This document shows positions 9,119 to 16,580 of a stretch of 64,000 nucleotides of DNA, one piece after another. The translations under genes and the position numbers were made by a program. The notes under the pieces are model-generated. The model did no database searches and had not been told where the DNA came from. It saw only the letters and a list, made by a program, of their open reading frames with translations. The stretch's first letter is position 1. Each line of letters opens with the position of its first letter. Source of the DNA: Mesorhizobium waimense (GTDB lineage Bacteria; Pseudomonadota; Alphaproteobacteria; Rhizobiales; Rhizobiaceae); contig NZ_QZWZ01000022.1 of assembly GCF_003601975.1 (NCBI RefSeq), positions 47,815 through 111,814 of the forward strand. The letters are read 5' to 3'.

Positions 9119-9150
9119 CTGTACACTAGTGTCTAGACACATATGTACAG
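9119..9150. promoter_or_regulatory. 32-bp dyad, probable TetR operator
   Basis: The outer arms CTGTACA and TGTACAG are perfect inverted repeats. The core GTGTCTAGACAC (9129-9140) is a perfect 12-bp palindrome on the same centre. Of 16 base pairs across the dyad, 13 match; only 9126-9128 against 9141-9143 fail. It sits between the divergent TetR and flavoprotein genes, 40 bases before the GTG start of the latter. Size and symmetry suit two TetR dimers or one extended site. Confidence 0.75.
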
Positions 9151-9189
9151 TGCCTGTATGGTGAGGGCCTCCAACGAGGGGAGAGGCTC

Positions 9190-11604
9190 GTGAAGTCACA
9201 CTATCGCGCAGTCGTCATCGGGGGTGGGGTGGTCGGGGCCTCGGTGCTCTATCATCTGGCGCGCTTCGGCTGGAGCGATGTGGCGCTGATCGAGCGCGCC
9301 GAGCTGACGGCCGGTTCGACCTGGCACGCCGCGGCCGGCTTCCACGCGTTGAACGCCGACCCGAATGTCGCGGCGCTGCAGGACTACACGATCAAGCTCT
9401 ATCGCGAGATCGAGGCCGAGTCCGGCCAGAATGCCGGCCTGCACATGACCGGCGGCGTCAACATGGCCAGCGACCCGCAGCGCTGGGAGTGGTTGAAATC
9501 GGCCTGGGCGGTATTCCAATCGGTCGGCATCGAGACCGCCCGGCTGGTGACGCCCGACGAGATCAAGGCGATCTGCCCGATCGTCGATGTCAGTGATGTG
9601 CTGGGCGGCCTTTACGATTCCAACGAAGGCCATCTCGACCCCTATGGCACCACCCATGCCTATGCCGGAGCTGCGAAAAAACGCGGCGCCGATGTCATCC
9701 TGCGCAACCGCGTGCTCGACCTCAAGCAGCGTGCCGATGGCAGCTGGGACGTCTTCACCGAACAGGGCTTGATCGTCGCCGAGCATGTCGTCAACGCCGG
9801 CGGTCTCTGGGCAAAGCAGCTAGGCCGCATGGCCGGCGTCGATCTGCCGGTGACGCCGATGGAGCACCACTATTTCGTCACCGAGGACATTCCCGAGGTC
9901 GCCGCGCTCGACAAGGAGCTTGGCCTCGCCGTCGATCTCGACGGCTTTGCCTATCTCCGCCAGGAGCGCAAAGGTGTTCTGCTCGGCGTCTACGAGCAGA
10001 ACCCAAAACACTGGAACATGGATGGCGCGCCCTGGGATTACGGCATCGAGCTGATCCCGGAAGACATCGACCGCATCAGCCCGGAACTCGCCAAGGCCTA
10101 TGAGCGCTTTCCTTGTCTGGCGACGGCCGGCATCCGCAAATGGGTCAACGGTGCCTTCACCTTCACGCCCGACGGCAACCCGATCGTCGGACCGGTGCGT
10201 GGCTTGAGCAACTATTGGGTCGCCTGCGGCGTCATGGCCGGCTTCAGCCAGGGCGGTGGCGTAGGCAAATCGCTGGCCGAATGGATGATCCATGGCGAGC
10301 CGCAGGCCGATATTTTCGGCATGGACATCGCCCGCTACGGCGCCTTCGCCGCCAACCGCGAATATTTGAAACAAACGACGCGGCAGTTCTATGCCCGCCG
10401 CTTCGTCATGACCTTCCCCAACGAGCGCCTGCCGGCCGGCCGGCCGCTGAAACGCCCCGGCGCCTATGACGGGATGACGGCGGCCGGATGCGAATGGACG
10501 TCGTCCTGGGGCCTGGAAATCCCGGCCTATTTCGCGCCGATGGGTTTTCGCGAAAACACCACGCTGAAGCGCTCCAACGCCTTCGACATCGTCGGCGACG
10601 AGGCGCTGCAGGTGCGCCACGCCGCCGGTCTCGTCGATACCTCCGCCTTCTCCCGCTACGCTGTATCCGGGCCGGGCGCGGAAGCCTGGCTCGACCGGCT
10701 GCTCGCCTGCAGGCTGCCGAAACCGGGGCAGGCGAGGCTGGCGCCAATGCTTGGCCATGACGGAAGGCTGAAGGGCGATCTCACCGTCCTCAACTGGGGC
10801 GGCGGTGAGTACTGGATCATGGGTTCCTACTATCTCAGGGAATTCCACATGCGCTGGTTCGAGGCGCATGGCGCGGAGGGCGTTTCTGTCACCGACATTT
10901 CCGACACGATGACCGGCTTCCTCGTCACCGGGCCGCATGCGCGGGAAATCGTGGCGCGAACGACGCATCAGGATGTCTCGGCTGATGCCCTTCCGTTCAT
11001 GGCCTGCGGCGTGTTCGACATCGGCATGGCGCAAACGCGGGTTGCCCGCCTGTCGATCGCCGGTGAGGTAGGCTTCGAGATCAATTGTCCGGCCACCATG
11101 CACGCCACGTTGCGCGACACGCTGCTTACGGCCGGCGAGGATCTCGGCCTGGCGGAAGTCGGCTTCTATGCGCTTAATGCGCTTCGGCTGGAAAAGAGCT
11201 TCGGCATCTGGTCGCGCGAATTCACACAGGCCTACACGCCCGGCCAGACCGGGCTCGGCCGTTTCATTGCCTTCGGCAAGGGCGATTTCATCGGCCGCGA
11301 TGCCGCGCTGAGGGAGCGCGATGGCGGTGGCGCCGGGCAATGCCTGGTGACGCTGGAGGTCGATGCTGTCGACGCCGACGCCAGCGGCTTCGAGCCGGTC
11401 TGGCACAAGAGCCGGCGCGTTGGCTTCGTCACCTCGGGGGGCTATGGCTACACGGTCGGCAAGAGCTTGGCGTTGGCGCTTGTCGAAAGTGATTTTGCTA
11501 GGGAAGGTACCGCGTTGACGGTGCATGTCGTCGGCGTTGAGCAGCCGGCGCGCGTCATTCCGACCTCACCCTACGACCCCGAGGGCAGGGCGATGCGTCA
11601 ATGA
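9190..11604 (+). CDS. FAD-dependent dimethylglycine/sarcosine dehydrogenase-like protein with GcvT domain
   Basis: An 804-residue flavoprotein of the DMGDH/sarcosine dehydrogenase family. Residues 1 to about 370 form the DAO-type FAD domain, with VVIGGGVVGASV near the N-terminus and GSTWHAAAGFH, where family members attach FAD covalently through the His. A central FAO_M segment (about 375-430) is followed by GCV_T and C-terminal GCV_T domains (about 435-800) that in the family pass the one-carbon unit to tetrahydrofolate. Family members oxidise N-methyl amines and reduce electron-transfer flavoprotein. The GTG start follows GAGGGGAGAGG. The MttB gene starts 12 bases after the stop, so the two form an operon. 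The exact substrate cannot be read from the sequence. Confidence 0.9.
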   Translation: MKSHYRAVVIGGGVVGASVLYHLARFGWSDVALIERAELTAGSTWHAAAGFHALNADPNVAALQDYTIKLYREIEAESGQNAGLHMTGGVNMASDPQRWEWLKSAWAVFQSVGIETARLVTPDEIKAICPIVDVSDVLGGLYDSNEGHLDPYGTTHAYAGAAKKRGADVILRNRVLDLKQRADGSWDVFTEQGLIVAEHVVNAGGLWAKQLGRMAGVDLPVTPMEHHYFVTEDIPEVAALDKELGLAVDLDGFAYLRQERKGVLLGVYEQNPKHWNMDGAPWDYGIELIPEDIDRISPELAKAYERFPCLATAGIRKWVNGAFTFTPDGNPIVGPVRGLSNYWVACGVMAGFSQGGGVGKSLAEWMIHGEPQADIFGMDIARYGAFAANREYLKQTTRQFYARRFVMTFPNERLPAGRPLKRPGAYDGMTAAGCEWTSSWGLEIPAYFAPMGFRENTTLKRSNAFDIVGDEALQVRHAAGLVDTSAFSRYAVSGPGAEAWLDRLLACRLPKPGQARLAPMLGHDGRLKGDLTVLNWGGGEYWIMGSYYLREFHMRWFEAHGAEGVSVTDISDTMTGFLVTGPHAREIVARTTHQDVSADALPFMACGVFDIGMAQTRVARLSIAGEVGFEINCPATMHATLRDTLLTAGEDLGLAEVGFYALNALRLEKSFGIWSREFTQAYTPGQTGLGRFIAFGKGDFIGRDAALRERDGGGAGQCLVTLEVDAVDADASGFEPVWHKSRRVGFVTSGGYGYTVGKSLALALVESDFAREGTALTVHVVGVEQPARVIPTSPYDPEGRAMRQ

Positions 11605-11616
11605 GGAGGAACTGCC

Positions 11617-13170
11617 ATGGTTGATGACGCTGCACGCGACACCAGGCGCGAGCGCAGGCGTGGACGCACCGGCGAGGCCGGCAGCGAGTCCAGCCGCCGC
11701 CCGGACTATCGGTCACTCAAGAACCCTTTCCTGCCGCAGCCAGTCTTTTCGGACGACCAGGTGGCGGCGATCCACGATACGGCACTGCGCGTGCTTGAGG
11801 AACTCGGCATCAAGGTGCTGCTGCCCGAGGCGCGTGAGCGTTTTGCCCGCGCCGGCGCGCTTGTCGACGAGGACAGCCAGATGGTGCGCATCGGCCGCGA
11901 CATCGTGGCGACAGCACTTGCCTCGGCGCCAAAATCCATCAGGGCGCTGGCGGGCGATCGTAGCCGCGACCTGATGCTCGAACTCGGCTCGATGACCTTC
12001 CTCGCCGGGGCCGGGGCGCCCAACGTCACCGATCTCGAACGCGGCCGGCGGCCGGGAACGCTTGCCGCTTTTGAGGAATTGACCAAGCTGATCCAGCATT
12101 TCGACGTGCTGCATATGCTTTGCCCGTGCATAGAGCCGCAGGATGTCGACAACCGCTTCCGCCACTACGCCGTCAACCGCGCCCAGCTGACGCTGTCGGA
12201 CAAAGTCCCTTTCATTTTCGCGCGCGGCACGCCGCAGGTCGAGGACGGGTTCGAGATGATCAGGCTGGCGCGCGGCCTCTCCGAAGAAGAATTCCTTGCC
12301 GGCGCCCATTGCTACACCGTCATCAACACCAACTCGCCACGCCAGCTCGACATCCCGATGGCGCAAGGCATCATCGACTTCGCCCGCGCCGGCCAGGTGT
12401 CGATCATCACGCCCTTCTGCCTGGCCGGCGCCATGGCGCCGATCACGGTGGCCGGCGCACTGACGCTGCAGCATGCCGAGGCGCTGGCGGGCTTGACCCT
12501 TGCCCAGATCGTGCGGCCGGGTGCGCCGGTGGTCTACGGCTCGTTCTCCTCCAATGTCGACATGAAGTCGGGCGCACCGGCCTTCGGCACGCCGGAGCAC
12601 GTCAAGGCGACGCTAGGGGCCGGCCAGCTGGCGCGCTTCACCGGCCTGCCCTGGCGCTCCGGCGGCGGCAGCGCCGCCAACATTTCCGACGCGCAGGCAG
12701 CCCACGAAACGCAGTTCGCGCTCTGGGGTTCGGTGCTAGCAGGCGCAACGGTCTGCATCCACGCCGCCGGCTGGTTGGAAGGCGGCTTGAGCGTCTCCTT
12801 CGAGAAGCTGATCACCGACATAGAGGCGCTGCAGACGGTCGCGGAACTCTGCGCATCAACACCAGGCGACGAGGATGCGATCGGCTTCGAAGCCATTGCC
12901 GAAGTGCAGCCGGGCGGGCATTTCTTCGCGGCCGGCCACACAATGGCGCGCTACCGCACAGCCTTCTACGAACCGCTGGTGGCCGACTGGTCGAATTTCG
13001 GCAACTGGACGCAGGCCGGCTCGAAGAGCGCGACCGAGCGTGCAACGGGTATCTGGAAGCGGCTGGTCGCCGACTTCCAGCCACCGGCATCCGTCGCTGC
13101 TACGTCAGGCATCCTCGATGAGTTCATCGCACGCCGCACCGAACAGGGCGGCGCGGCACCCGTCTCGTGA
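11617..13170 (+). CDS. Trimethylamine methyltransferase (MttB) family protein, non-pyrrolysine type
   Basis: A 517-residue MttB-family (COG5598-like) protein, with a basic N-terminal extension of about 30 residues before the family core starting VFSDDQVAAIHD. A strong AGGAGG lies 6 bases before the ATG. The reading frame has no internal TAG, so this is the non-pyrrolysine branch, whose characterised members demethylate quaternary amines such as glycine betaine and hand the methyl group to a corrinoid protein. No corrinoid protein gene is seen in the window. Co-transcription with the DMGDH-like gene suggests successive demethylation of one methylated amine (inference). A decayed relative lies at 14689-14890. 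The gene ends just before a hairpin at 13180. Confidence 0.9.
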   Translation: MVDDAARDTRRERRRGRTGEAGSESSRRPDYRSLKNPFLPQPVFSDDQVAAIHDTALRVLEELGIKVLLPEARERFARAGALVDEDSQMVRIGRDIVATALASAPKSIRALAGDRSRDLMLELGSMTFLAGAGAPNVTDLERGRRPGTLAAFEELTKLIQHFDVLHMLCPCIEPQDVDNRFRHYAVNRAQLTLSDKVPFIFARGTPQVEDGFEMIRLARGLSEEEFLAGAHCYTVINTNSPRQLDIPMAQGIIDFARAGQVSIITPFCLAGAMAPITVAGALTLQHAEALAGLTLAQIVRPGAPVVYGSFSSNVDMKSGAPAFGTPEHVKATLGAGQLARFTGLPWRSGGGSAANISDAQAAHETQFALWGSVLAGATVCIHAAGWLEGGLSVSFEKLITDIEALQTVAELCASTPGDEDAIGFEAIAEVQPGGHFFAAGHTMARYRTAFYEPLVADWSNFGNWTQAGSKSATERATGIWKRLVADFQPPASVAATSGILDEFIARRTEQGGAAPVS

Positions 13171-13179
13171 CCGGGGCAT

Positions 13180-13199
13180 GCGCCCGTTACATCGGGCGC
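13180..13199. terminator. Hairpin between convergent genes (possible terminator)
   Basis: GCGCCCG (13180-13186) and CGGGCGC (13193-13199) form a perfect 7-bp stem with a 6-base loop. The loop contains the stop codon of the small minus-strand gene. It follows the MttB stop by 9 bases. No T tract follows, so termination is only a possibility. Confidence 0.4.
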
Positions 13200-13351
13200 T
13201 TGTCGCCGGCCTTTTGCGGGTCGCGGCGGATCGTGCCGGAATCGGCTTTCCTGTGCTTGTCGGCGGCAAGCCGGCGAATGCGGTCGAAGCGGCTTTCCTC
13301 GGCTGGTTCAGTCGCCGGGACGGTATTTGGCTTCGGTACGAACGTAATCAT
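13187..13351 (-). CDS. Small charged protein, 54 aa, unknown
   Basis: An open frame of 54 codons starting MITFVPKPNTVPA, with a strongly charged body (ESRFDRIRRLAADKHRK) and ending DKRPM. An AAGGA ribosome binding site lies 8 bases before the ATG, which supports a real gene. No membrane segment or known domain is visible. It is convergent with the MttB gene and its stop sits in a hairpin loop. Function is unknown. Confidence 0.6.
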   Translation of the reverse strand: MITFVPKPNTVPATEPAEESRFDRIRRLAADKHRKADSGTIRRDPQKAGDKRPM

Positions 13352-13452
13352 TTGTCGATTCCTTGCCGCTGGACCGCGCCGGGGAAGATGCCCCGGCGGC
13401 TGTCTTTCAGGCTCTCGTGAAGAGTTCGTTTGTCTCGAAGAGGTCGAAGAGT

Positions 13453-13842
13453 TCAGGCCGCGAGAGCGACCGCACAGCTCGTGGCGCCCAGCCTGTCGGG
13501 CGATGTTTCTCCGGGCATGGTCGCCCAGCCGCCTGTCTCAATGAACTGCCGCTTCTTGTAGCTGTCGGTCAGGGCTTTGAACTCGACAAGCTTGGCAACG
13601 GCATCGGGCGCTGCGTTGAAGCGATCGACGCAGACGGCCGAGGCCAGTTTGCCGCGCGCTACATCGCCGGCCGTTGCCATCAGCGAGCGCGAGGTGCCGC
13701 CTGTCACCCATCCGCCCCAATTGAAACCGATGATCAGTGTGGCGATGAGGGTTACCGCGCATGCCCAGAAAAGCGTAGATTTGGCCGGCTGGTAGTCTTC
13801 CCATCGACGCGCGAGAGATGGCTTGCTGCTTTGTGTGGACAC
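13453..13842 (-). CDS. Hypothetical single-pass membrane protein
   Basis: A 129-residue protein. I place the start at GTG 13842 because AAGGA lies 7 bases upstream; a longer frame up to 13938 has no such site. Residues about 1-25 are polar (RRWEDYQPAK), residues about 25-45 form one membrane helix (FWACAVTLIATLIIGF), and the rest is a predicted periplasmic domain with two cysteines (AVCVDRF near the middle and a C-terminal one). I do not recognise a named family. It is followed on the same strand by the 54-residue gene. Confidence 0.7.
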   Translation of the reverse strand: MSTQSSKPSLARRWEDYQPAKSTLFWACAVTLIATLIIGFNWGGWVTGGTSRSLMATAGDVARGKLASAVCVDRFNAAPDAVAKLVEFKALTDSYKKRQFIETGGWATMPGETSPDRLGATSCAVALAA

Positions 13843-14161
13843 GGAACAGTTCCTTCTTTGAATTGGCGTTGGAATCAGTCGCCCGGCCGGTCGCGGACTG
13901 GCCGGAATTTCATGGGAATTTCTTTCTGGAGCCGGCATGGGCGACCGCTGCTCCTGTATAGGCGCATTGGCACTCGATAGATAGGAGTGCCAAGAATTAT
14001 TCGTGCGATACGTGAAAATATTGAAACGTATTATTTTGCCAGATCGTTTTCCGATGTTCGCAATATCTCAAATATTTCAAAGTTTGAATATCGTCGACCG
14101 AATGCCTATTTATATCGAACAAGTTCGTTTTTACGATTTCAAGCGCAACGGAGATTTGTCG
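13843..14161. other. AT-rich intergenic region between divergent small genes
   Basis: About 320 bases, with 13985-14130 clearly more AT-rich than the surroundings. It contains an imperfect dyad TCAAA-G-TTTGA at about 14078-14088. It probably holds the divergent promoters for the genes at 13842 and 14162. An open frame extends upstream of 14162 through this region but has no ribosome binding site. I see no further gene. Confidence 0.45.
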
Positions 14162-14416
14162 ATGGCCGATGGCAATCAAAGTATCATGGAAAAAGCTGAA
14201 GCCCGCTTTGTCGACAAGCAGAAGAAGACTGCGGAGCGAAACAAGGCGACAGCCGAATATATGTCCGAGGCCAAGGCCCGGATCATCAAGACGACAAGGC
14301 TGCGCGAATTGCGGCTGGCCAAGGAAGAGGCCGATCGCGTGGCGGAGGCCCTGAATCCGACGCCGAAGAAGAAGCGGGTGATCAAGAAGGTCGCCGCAAC
14401 GGAGGTCAAGTCATGA
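14162..14416 (+). CDS. Small charged coiled-coil protein, unknown
   Basis: An 84-residue, very lysine- and alanine-rich protein, largely helical (KAEARFVDKQKKTAERNK and LRELRLAKEEADRVAEAL), ending in a basic tail PKKKRVIKKV. Start taken at the ATG preceded by GGAG 8 bases upstream. The stop overlaps the DUF1488 start by four bases (ATGA), so the two are co-translated. No membrane segment. I do not recognise the family; a nucleic-acid-associated role is possible from charge only. Confidence 0.7.
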   Translation: MADGNQSIMEKAEARFVDKQKKTAERNKATAEYMSEAKARIIKTTRLRELRLAKEEADRVAEALNPTPKKKRVIKKVAATEVKS

Positions 14417-14679
14417 GCCTTACGTTCCCCAATCGCAGCCGCAGCTATGACGCGGCGGGTCGACGCATCCGATTTGTCGGCCATGACGGCATGTTCCAGA
14501 TTTCCTTCTCGGTCGCTGCGGATGCGATGTCGAAGATGCGACCCGAAACCGCAGCCGACGAGGCCGGCTATCTCACCGCCTTCGATATGGCCAGCAGCGC
14601 CATATACGACGTCGCCAGGACGGCCTACGACCGCACCCGCAAGAGCATGTATGTGCTGACCGCGGCTGATTTTCGCTAA
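14413..14679 (+). CDS. DUF1488 family protein
   Basis: An 88-residue protein resembling DUF1488: the start LTFPNRSRSYDAAGRRIRF and the phrase GHDGMFQISFSV are characteristic, followed by a helical half (AFDMASSAIYDVARTAYDR). The family is small, cytoplasmic and without known function. The start overlaps the stop of the preceding charged protein, indicating a two-gene operon. A decayed MttB-family fragment begins about 10 bases after its stop. Confidence 0.8.
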   Translation: MSLTFPNRSRSYDAAGRRIRFVGHDGMFQISFSVAADAMSKMRPETAADEAGYLTAFDMASSAIYDVARTAYDRTRKSMYVLTAADFR

Positions 14680-14688
14680 CTGGGTCGC

Positions 14689-14890
14689 GCGCGCGGCTCC
14701 CCGAAGACGAGTTGCTTGGCGGCGCATGCCGCGGACACCGCTATCGATCCAGCTCGATATCCCGATGGCGCGGGCATCATCGATTTCGCCCGCGATCACG
14801 CCCTTTCCAGTTTCCAGTTCGCGCCGTCGACACCGCCGGCCTGCTCGACGACTTCATCGCGCGCCGCACCGCGGAGGGCGGGGCGCTACG
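14689..14890 (+). pseudogene. Decayed fragment of a second MttB-family gene
   Basis: Bases 14689-14807 align, with small gaps, to 12268-12416 of the intact gene at 11617. For example CCGAAGACGAGTTGCTTGGC stands against CCGAAGAAGAATTCCTTGCC, and both contain CGATGGCGC followed by GGCATCATCGA. Bases 14808-14885 then align to the extreme 3' end of that gene: the fragment encodes LLDDFIARRTAEGGA where the intact protein has ILDEFIARRTEQGGA. The 5' half and about 650 bases of the middle are missing, and a one-base loss breaks the frame. This is a relic of a duplicated or related mttB. Confidence 0.8.
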
Positions 14891-14902
14891 GTGTCTTGAG
14901 GC

Positions 14903-15535
14903 TCAGTGCAGCAGCGAGACTGCTTTGCGCGAGTAGGTGGTGTCGCCAACCTGGCCGAGCATGAAGGCTGCCACGTCGGCGCGCGCCATTGTCGGCAGCA
15001 GTGGCTTTGCGTGGATGCCGTTGTCGTGCCGGAGCCGGCCGGTTGCCGCGCCATTGCTGAGCTTGGGCGGCCGCACGATGGTCCAGTCGAGTCCGGACTG
15101 GACGATGAGGCGTTCTTTCGCCTCGTGATCCGCCACTTCATGGCGCAGCAAAAGCGGCACGACGATGCCGCCGAGCAGCAGCCCCAATTGATGCCGGCTG
15201 TCGTGGACGCCAAGGAAGGACAAATAGATGAGCCGGGCAGGCCCCGTTCTCTGCAAGGCATCGACGATGAAGCCGATGCCGGCGACCACGGCCGGGTCGT
15301 GTTTCAGCGGCACGCCGACGCCGAGACAGCTCAAAACCGCATCGTGTCCGGCAACGGTACGCTCCACCGCCTGCCGGTCGGCGACATCGCCGACGATCAC
15401 TGTCAGTCTTTCATGGCGGATCGCAAGCTTGCCCGGCGTGCGAACGAAGGCGCTCACCGCATGGCCCTCTGCCAGCGCCGCTTGGACAAGGACGCGCCCA
15501 GTCGCGCCCGAGGCGCCGAAGATCAGCAGTTCCAT
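14903..15535 (-). CDS. NAD(P)-binding (NmrA/SDR-like) protein
   Basis: A 210-residue Rossmann-fold protein starting MELLIFGASGATGRVLVQAA, the nucleotide-binding glycine motif of atypical short-chain dehydrogenases and NmrA-like proteins. VIVGDVADRQAV and the DWTIVRPPKL segment are typical of the family. Start chosen at this motif; the frame continues upstream without support. It begins 17 bases after the stop of the methyltransferase gene on the same strand, so the two form an operon. Substrate unknown; it could reduce a quinone- or ketone-like compound. Confidence 0.85.
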   Translation of the reverse strand: MELLIFGASGATGRVLVQAALAEGHAVSAFVRTPGKLAIRHERLTVIVGDVADRQAVERTVAGHDAVLSCLGVGVPLKHDPAVVAGIGFIVDALQRTGPARLIYLSFLGVHDSRHQLGLLLGGIVVPLLLRHEVADHEAKERLIVQSGLDWTIVRPPKLSNGAATGRLRHDNGIHAKPLLPTMARADVAAFMLGQVGDTTYSRKAVSLLH

Positions 15536-15552
15536 GATCAGCCTCCTCGAAC

Positions 15553-16482
15553 TCAACCCGGCTTGCGCCCGGCGACGAAGGTGATAGGCGCCCCGGCCGG
15601 GCCGGGCAGCAATCTTGTGTCTGCATAGCCGCATTGTTCTACCAGTGCCTCGGCCTCGCCATTTTCGAACACCGTGCCGCCCCACAAGGTGGTTCGGAAG
15701 CGGGCGAGAGCCGCTCCGAGTGCGTCCGGTCCGGGGTTGATCATGGCCAACAGCAGCCAGCCGCCGGGGCGCAGCGCAGTCCGGCAGCGCGCGACGATCG
15801 CCCTGACCTGCGGATCGGGGATGAAGGCGCTCGGCACGAAGGCGAGATCGAACGCGTCCTCGTCAATGATTTCCTGGCCAAGCCCGATGCGCAGTTCGAT
15901 GCGATGTCGGAGGCCGGCAGCTTTGATGTTGGATCGGGCCTGCGCAATGGCGTCCGGCAGCGGATCGATGCCGACTGCCCGCAGATTGGGCCATTGCCGA
16001 AGCATCGAAACAGACAGCACGCCGACCCCGACGCCGATATCGAGGAAGGCAGCACCCGGTGCCTCCAGCCTTTCCAGCAAGCCTTCAAGCTGTGGTGCGA
16101 TCGACCGCTTCAGCAGCGCCGGGAAGCCGGCCGAGACATCTCCGAAGGCCTGCCGCATGCTGGCTTCCAGACGCCGGGTCTCTCCGTCCGCCGATGGTTG
16201 CGACAGAAGTTTGACGGCCGACAATAGATCGACCCTGATGCCAGCCAGCACCGGAGCCAGTTCTGCGGCGCTCGCATCCGCCACAATGCCCGAGACGCCG
16301 AATTCACCAAGCACCGCTTCGATGCGCCGGGCGGTATCGCTGTCGAGGGGCTTGTCCTGCACACGCGCCTCCATTGCAAGGCCGAGTGCTGCAAGCGCAT
16401 TCGCCGAAATCGCTTGCCGAGCCACGATCGTTCGCAAACCTTCGATGTCATGGCTCGCTCCCTGAATTTTGGTCAGCTCCAT
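15553..16482 (-). CDS. Class I SAM-dependent methyltransferase
   Basis: A 309-residue protein. The N-terminal third is helical and probably a substrate or dimerisation domain. The C-terminal part is a class I methyltransferase with motif I FLDIGVGVGVLS, an acidic motif II region (AVGIDPLPDAI) and a motif IV-like LAFVPSAFIPD. Start chosen at MELTKIQG. The gene is divergent from a LysR regulator across a perfect inverted repeat at 16526-16551, and is followed 17 bases later by the NAD(P)-binding gene. The methyl acceptor is unknown; the layout resembles small-molecule O-methyltransferases. Confidence 0.82.
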   Translation of the reverse strand: MELTKIQGASHDIEGLRTIVARQAISANALAALGLAMEARVQDKPLDSDTARRIEAVLGEFGVSGIVADASAAELAPVLAGIRVDLLSAVKLLSQPSADGETRRLEASMRQAFGDVSAGFPALLKRSIAPQLEGLLERLEAPGAAFLDIGVGVGVLSVSMLRQWPNLRAVGIDPLPDAIAQARSNIKAAGLRHRIELRIGLGQEIIDEDAFDLAFVPSAFIPDPQVRAIVARCRTALRPGGWLLLAMINPGPDALGAALARFRTTLWGGTVFENGEAEALVEQCGYADTRLLPGPAGAPITFVAGRKPG

Positions 16483-16525
16483 TCTCGCGCGCCCGCCAGG
16501 TTTGGACGATTGGCGATTTCCGTAC

Positions 16526-16551
16526 ATGCCTGTGCAAAACTGCACAGGCAT
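16526..16551. promoter_or_regulatory. Perfect 11-bp inverted repeat, probable LysR operator
   Basis: ATGCCTGTGCA (16526-16536) and TGCACAGGCAT (16541-16551) are exact reverse complements separated by AAAC. The site lies between the methyltransferase start (16482) and the LysR start (16581). It fits a LysR-type recognition site (T-N11-A with dyad symmetry). Divergent regulator and target genes make this the natural operator. Confidence 0.7.
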
Positions 16552-16580
16552 CCGGCGACGAATTGGACTAGAATTGGCTC

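Noticed and set aside
9820..11526. Open frame of 568 codons antisense to the DMGDH-like gene
   Set aside because: Composition bias and absence of motifs mark it as a shadow of the sense gene.
11617..13170. Possible pyrrolysine-containing MttB
   Set aside because: The frame has no in-frame TAG within the coding region, so there is no pyrrolysine codon.
13167..13544. 125-codon plus-strand frame after mttB
   Set aside because: Overlaps the minus-strand 54-residue gene, which has a ribosome binding site; the translation is Arg/Ser-rich without a domain.
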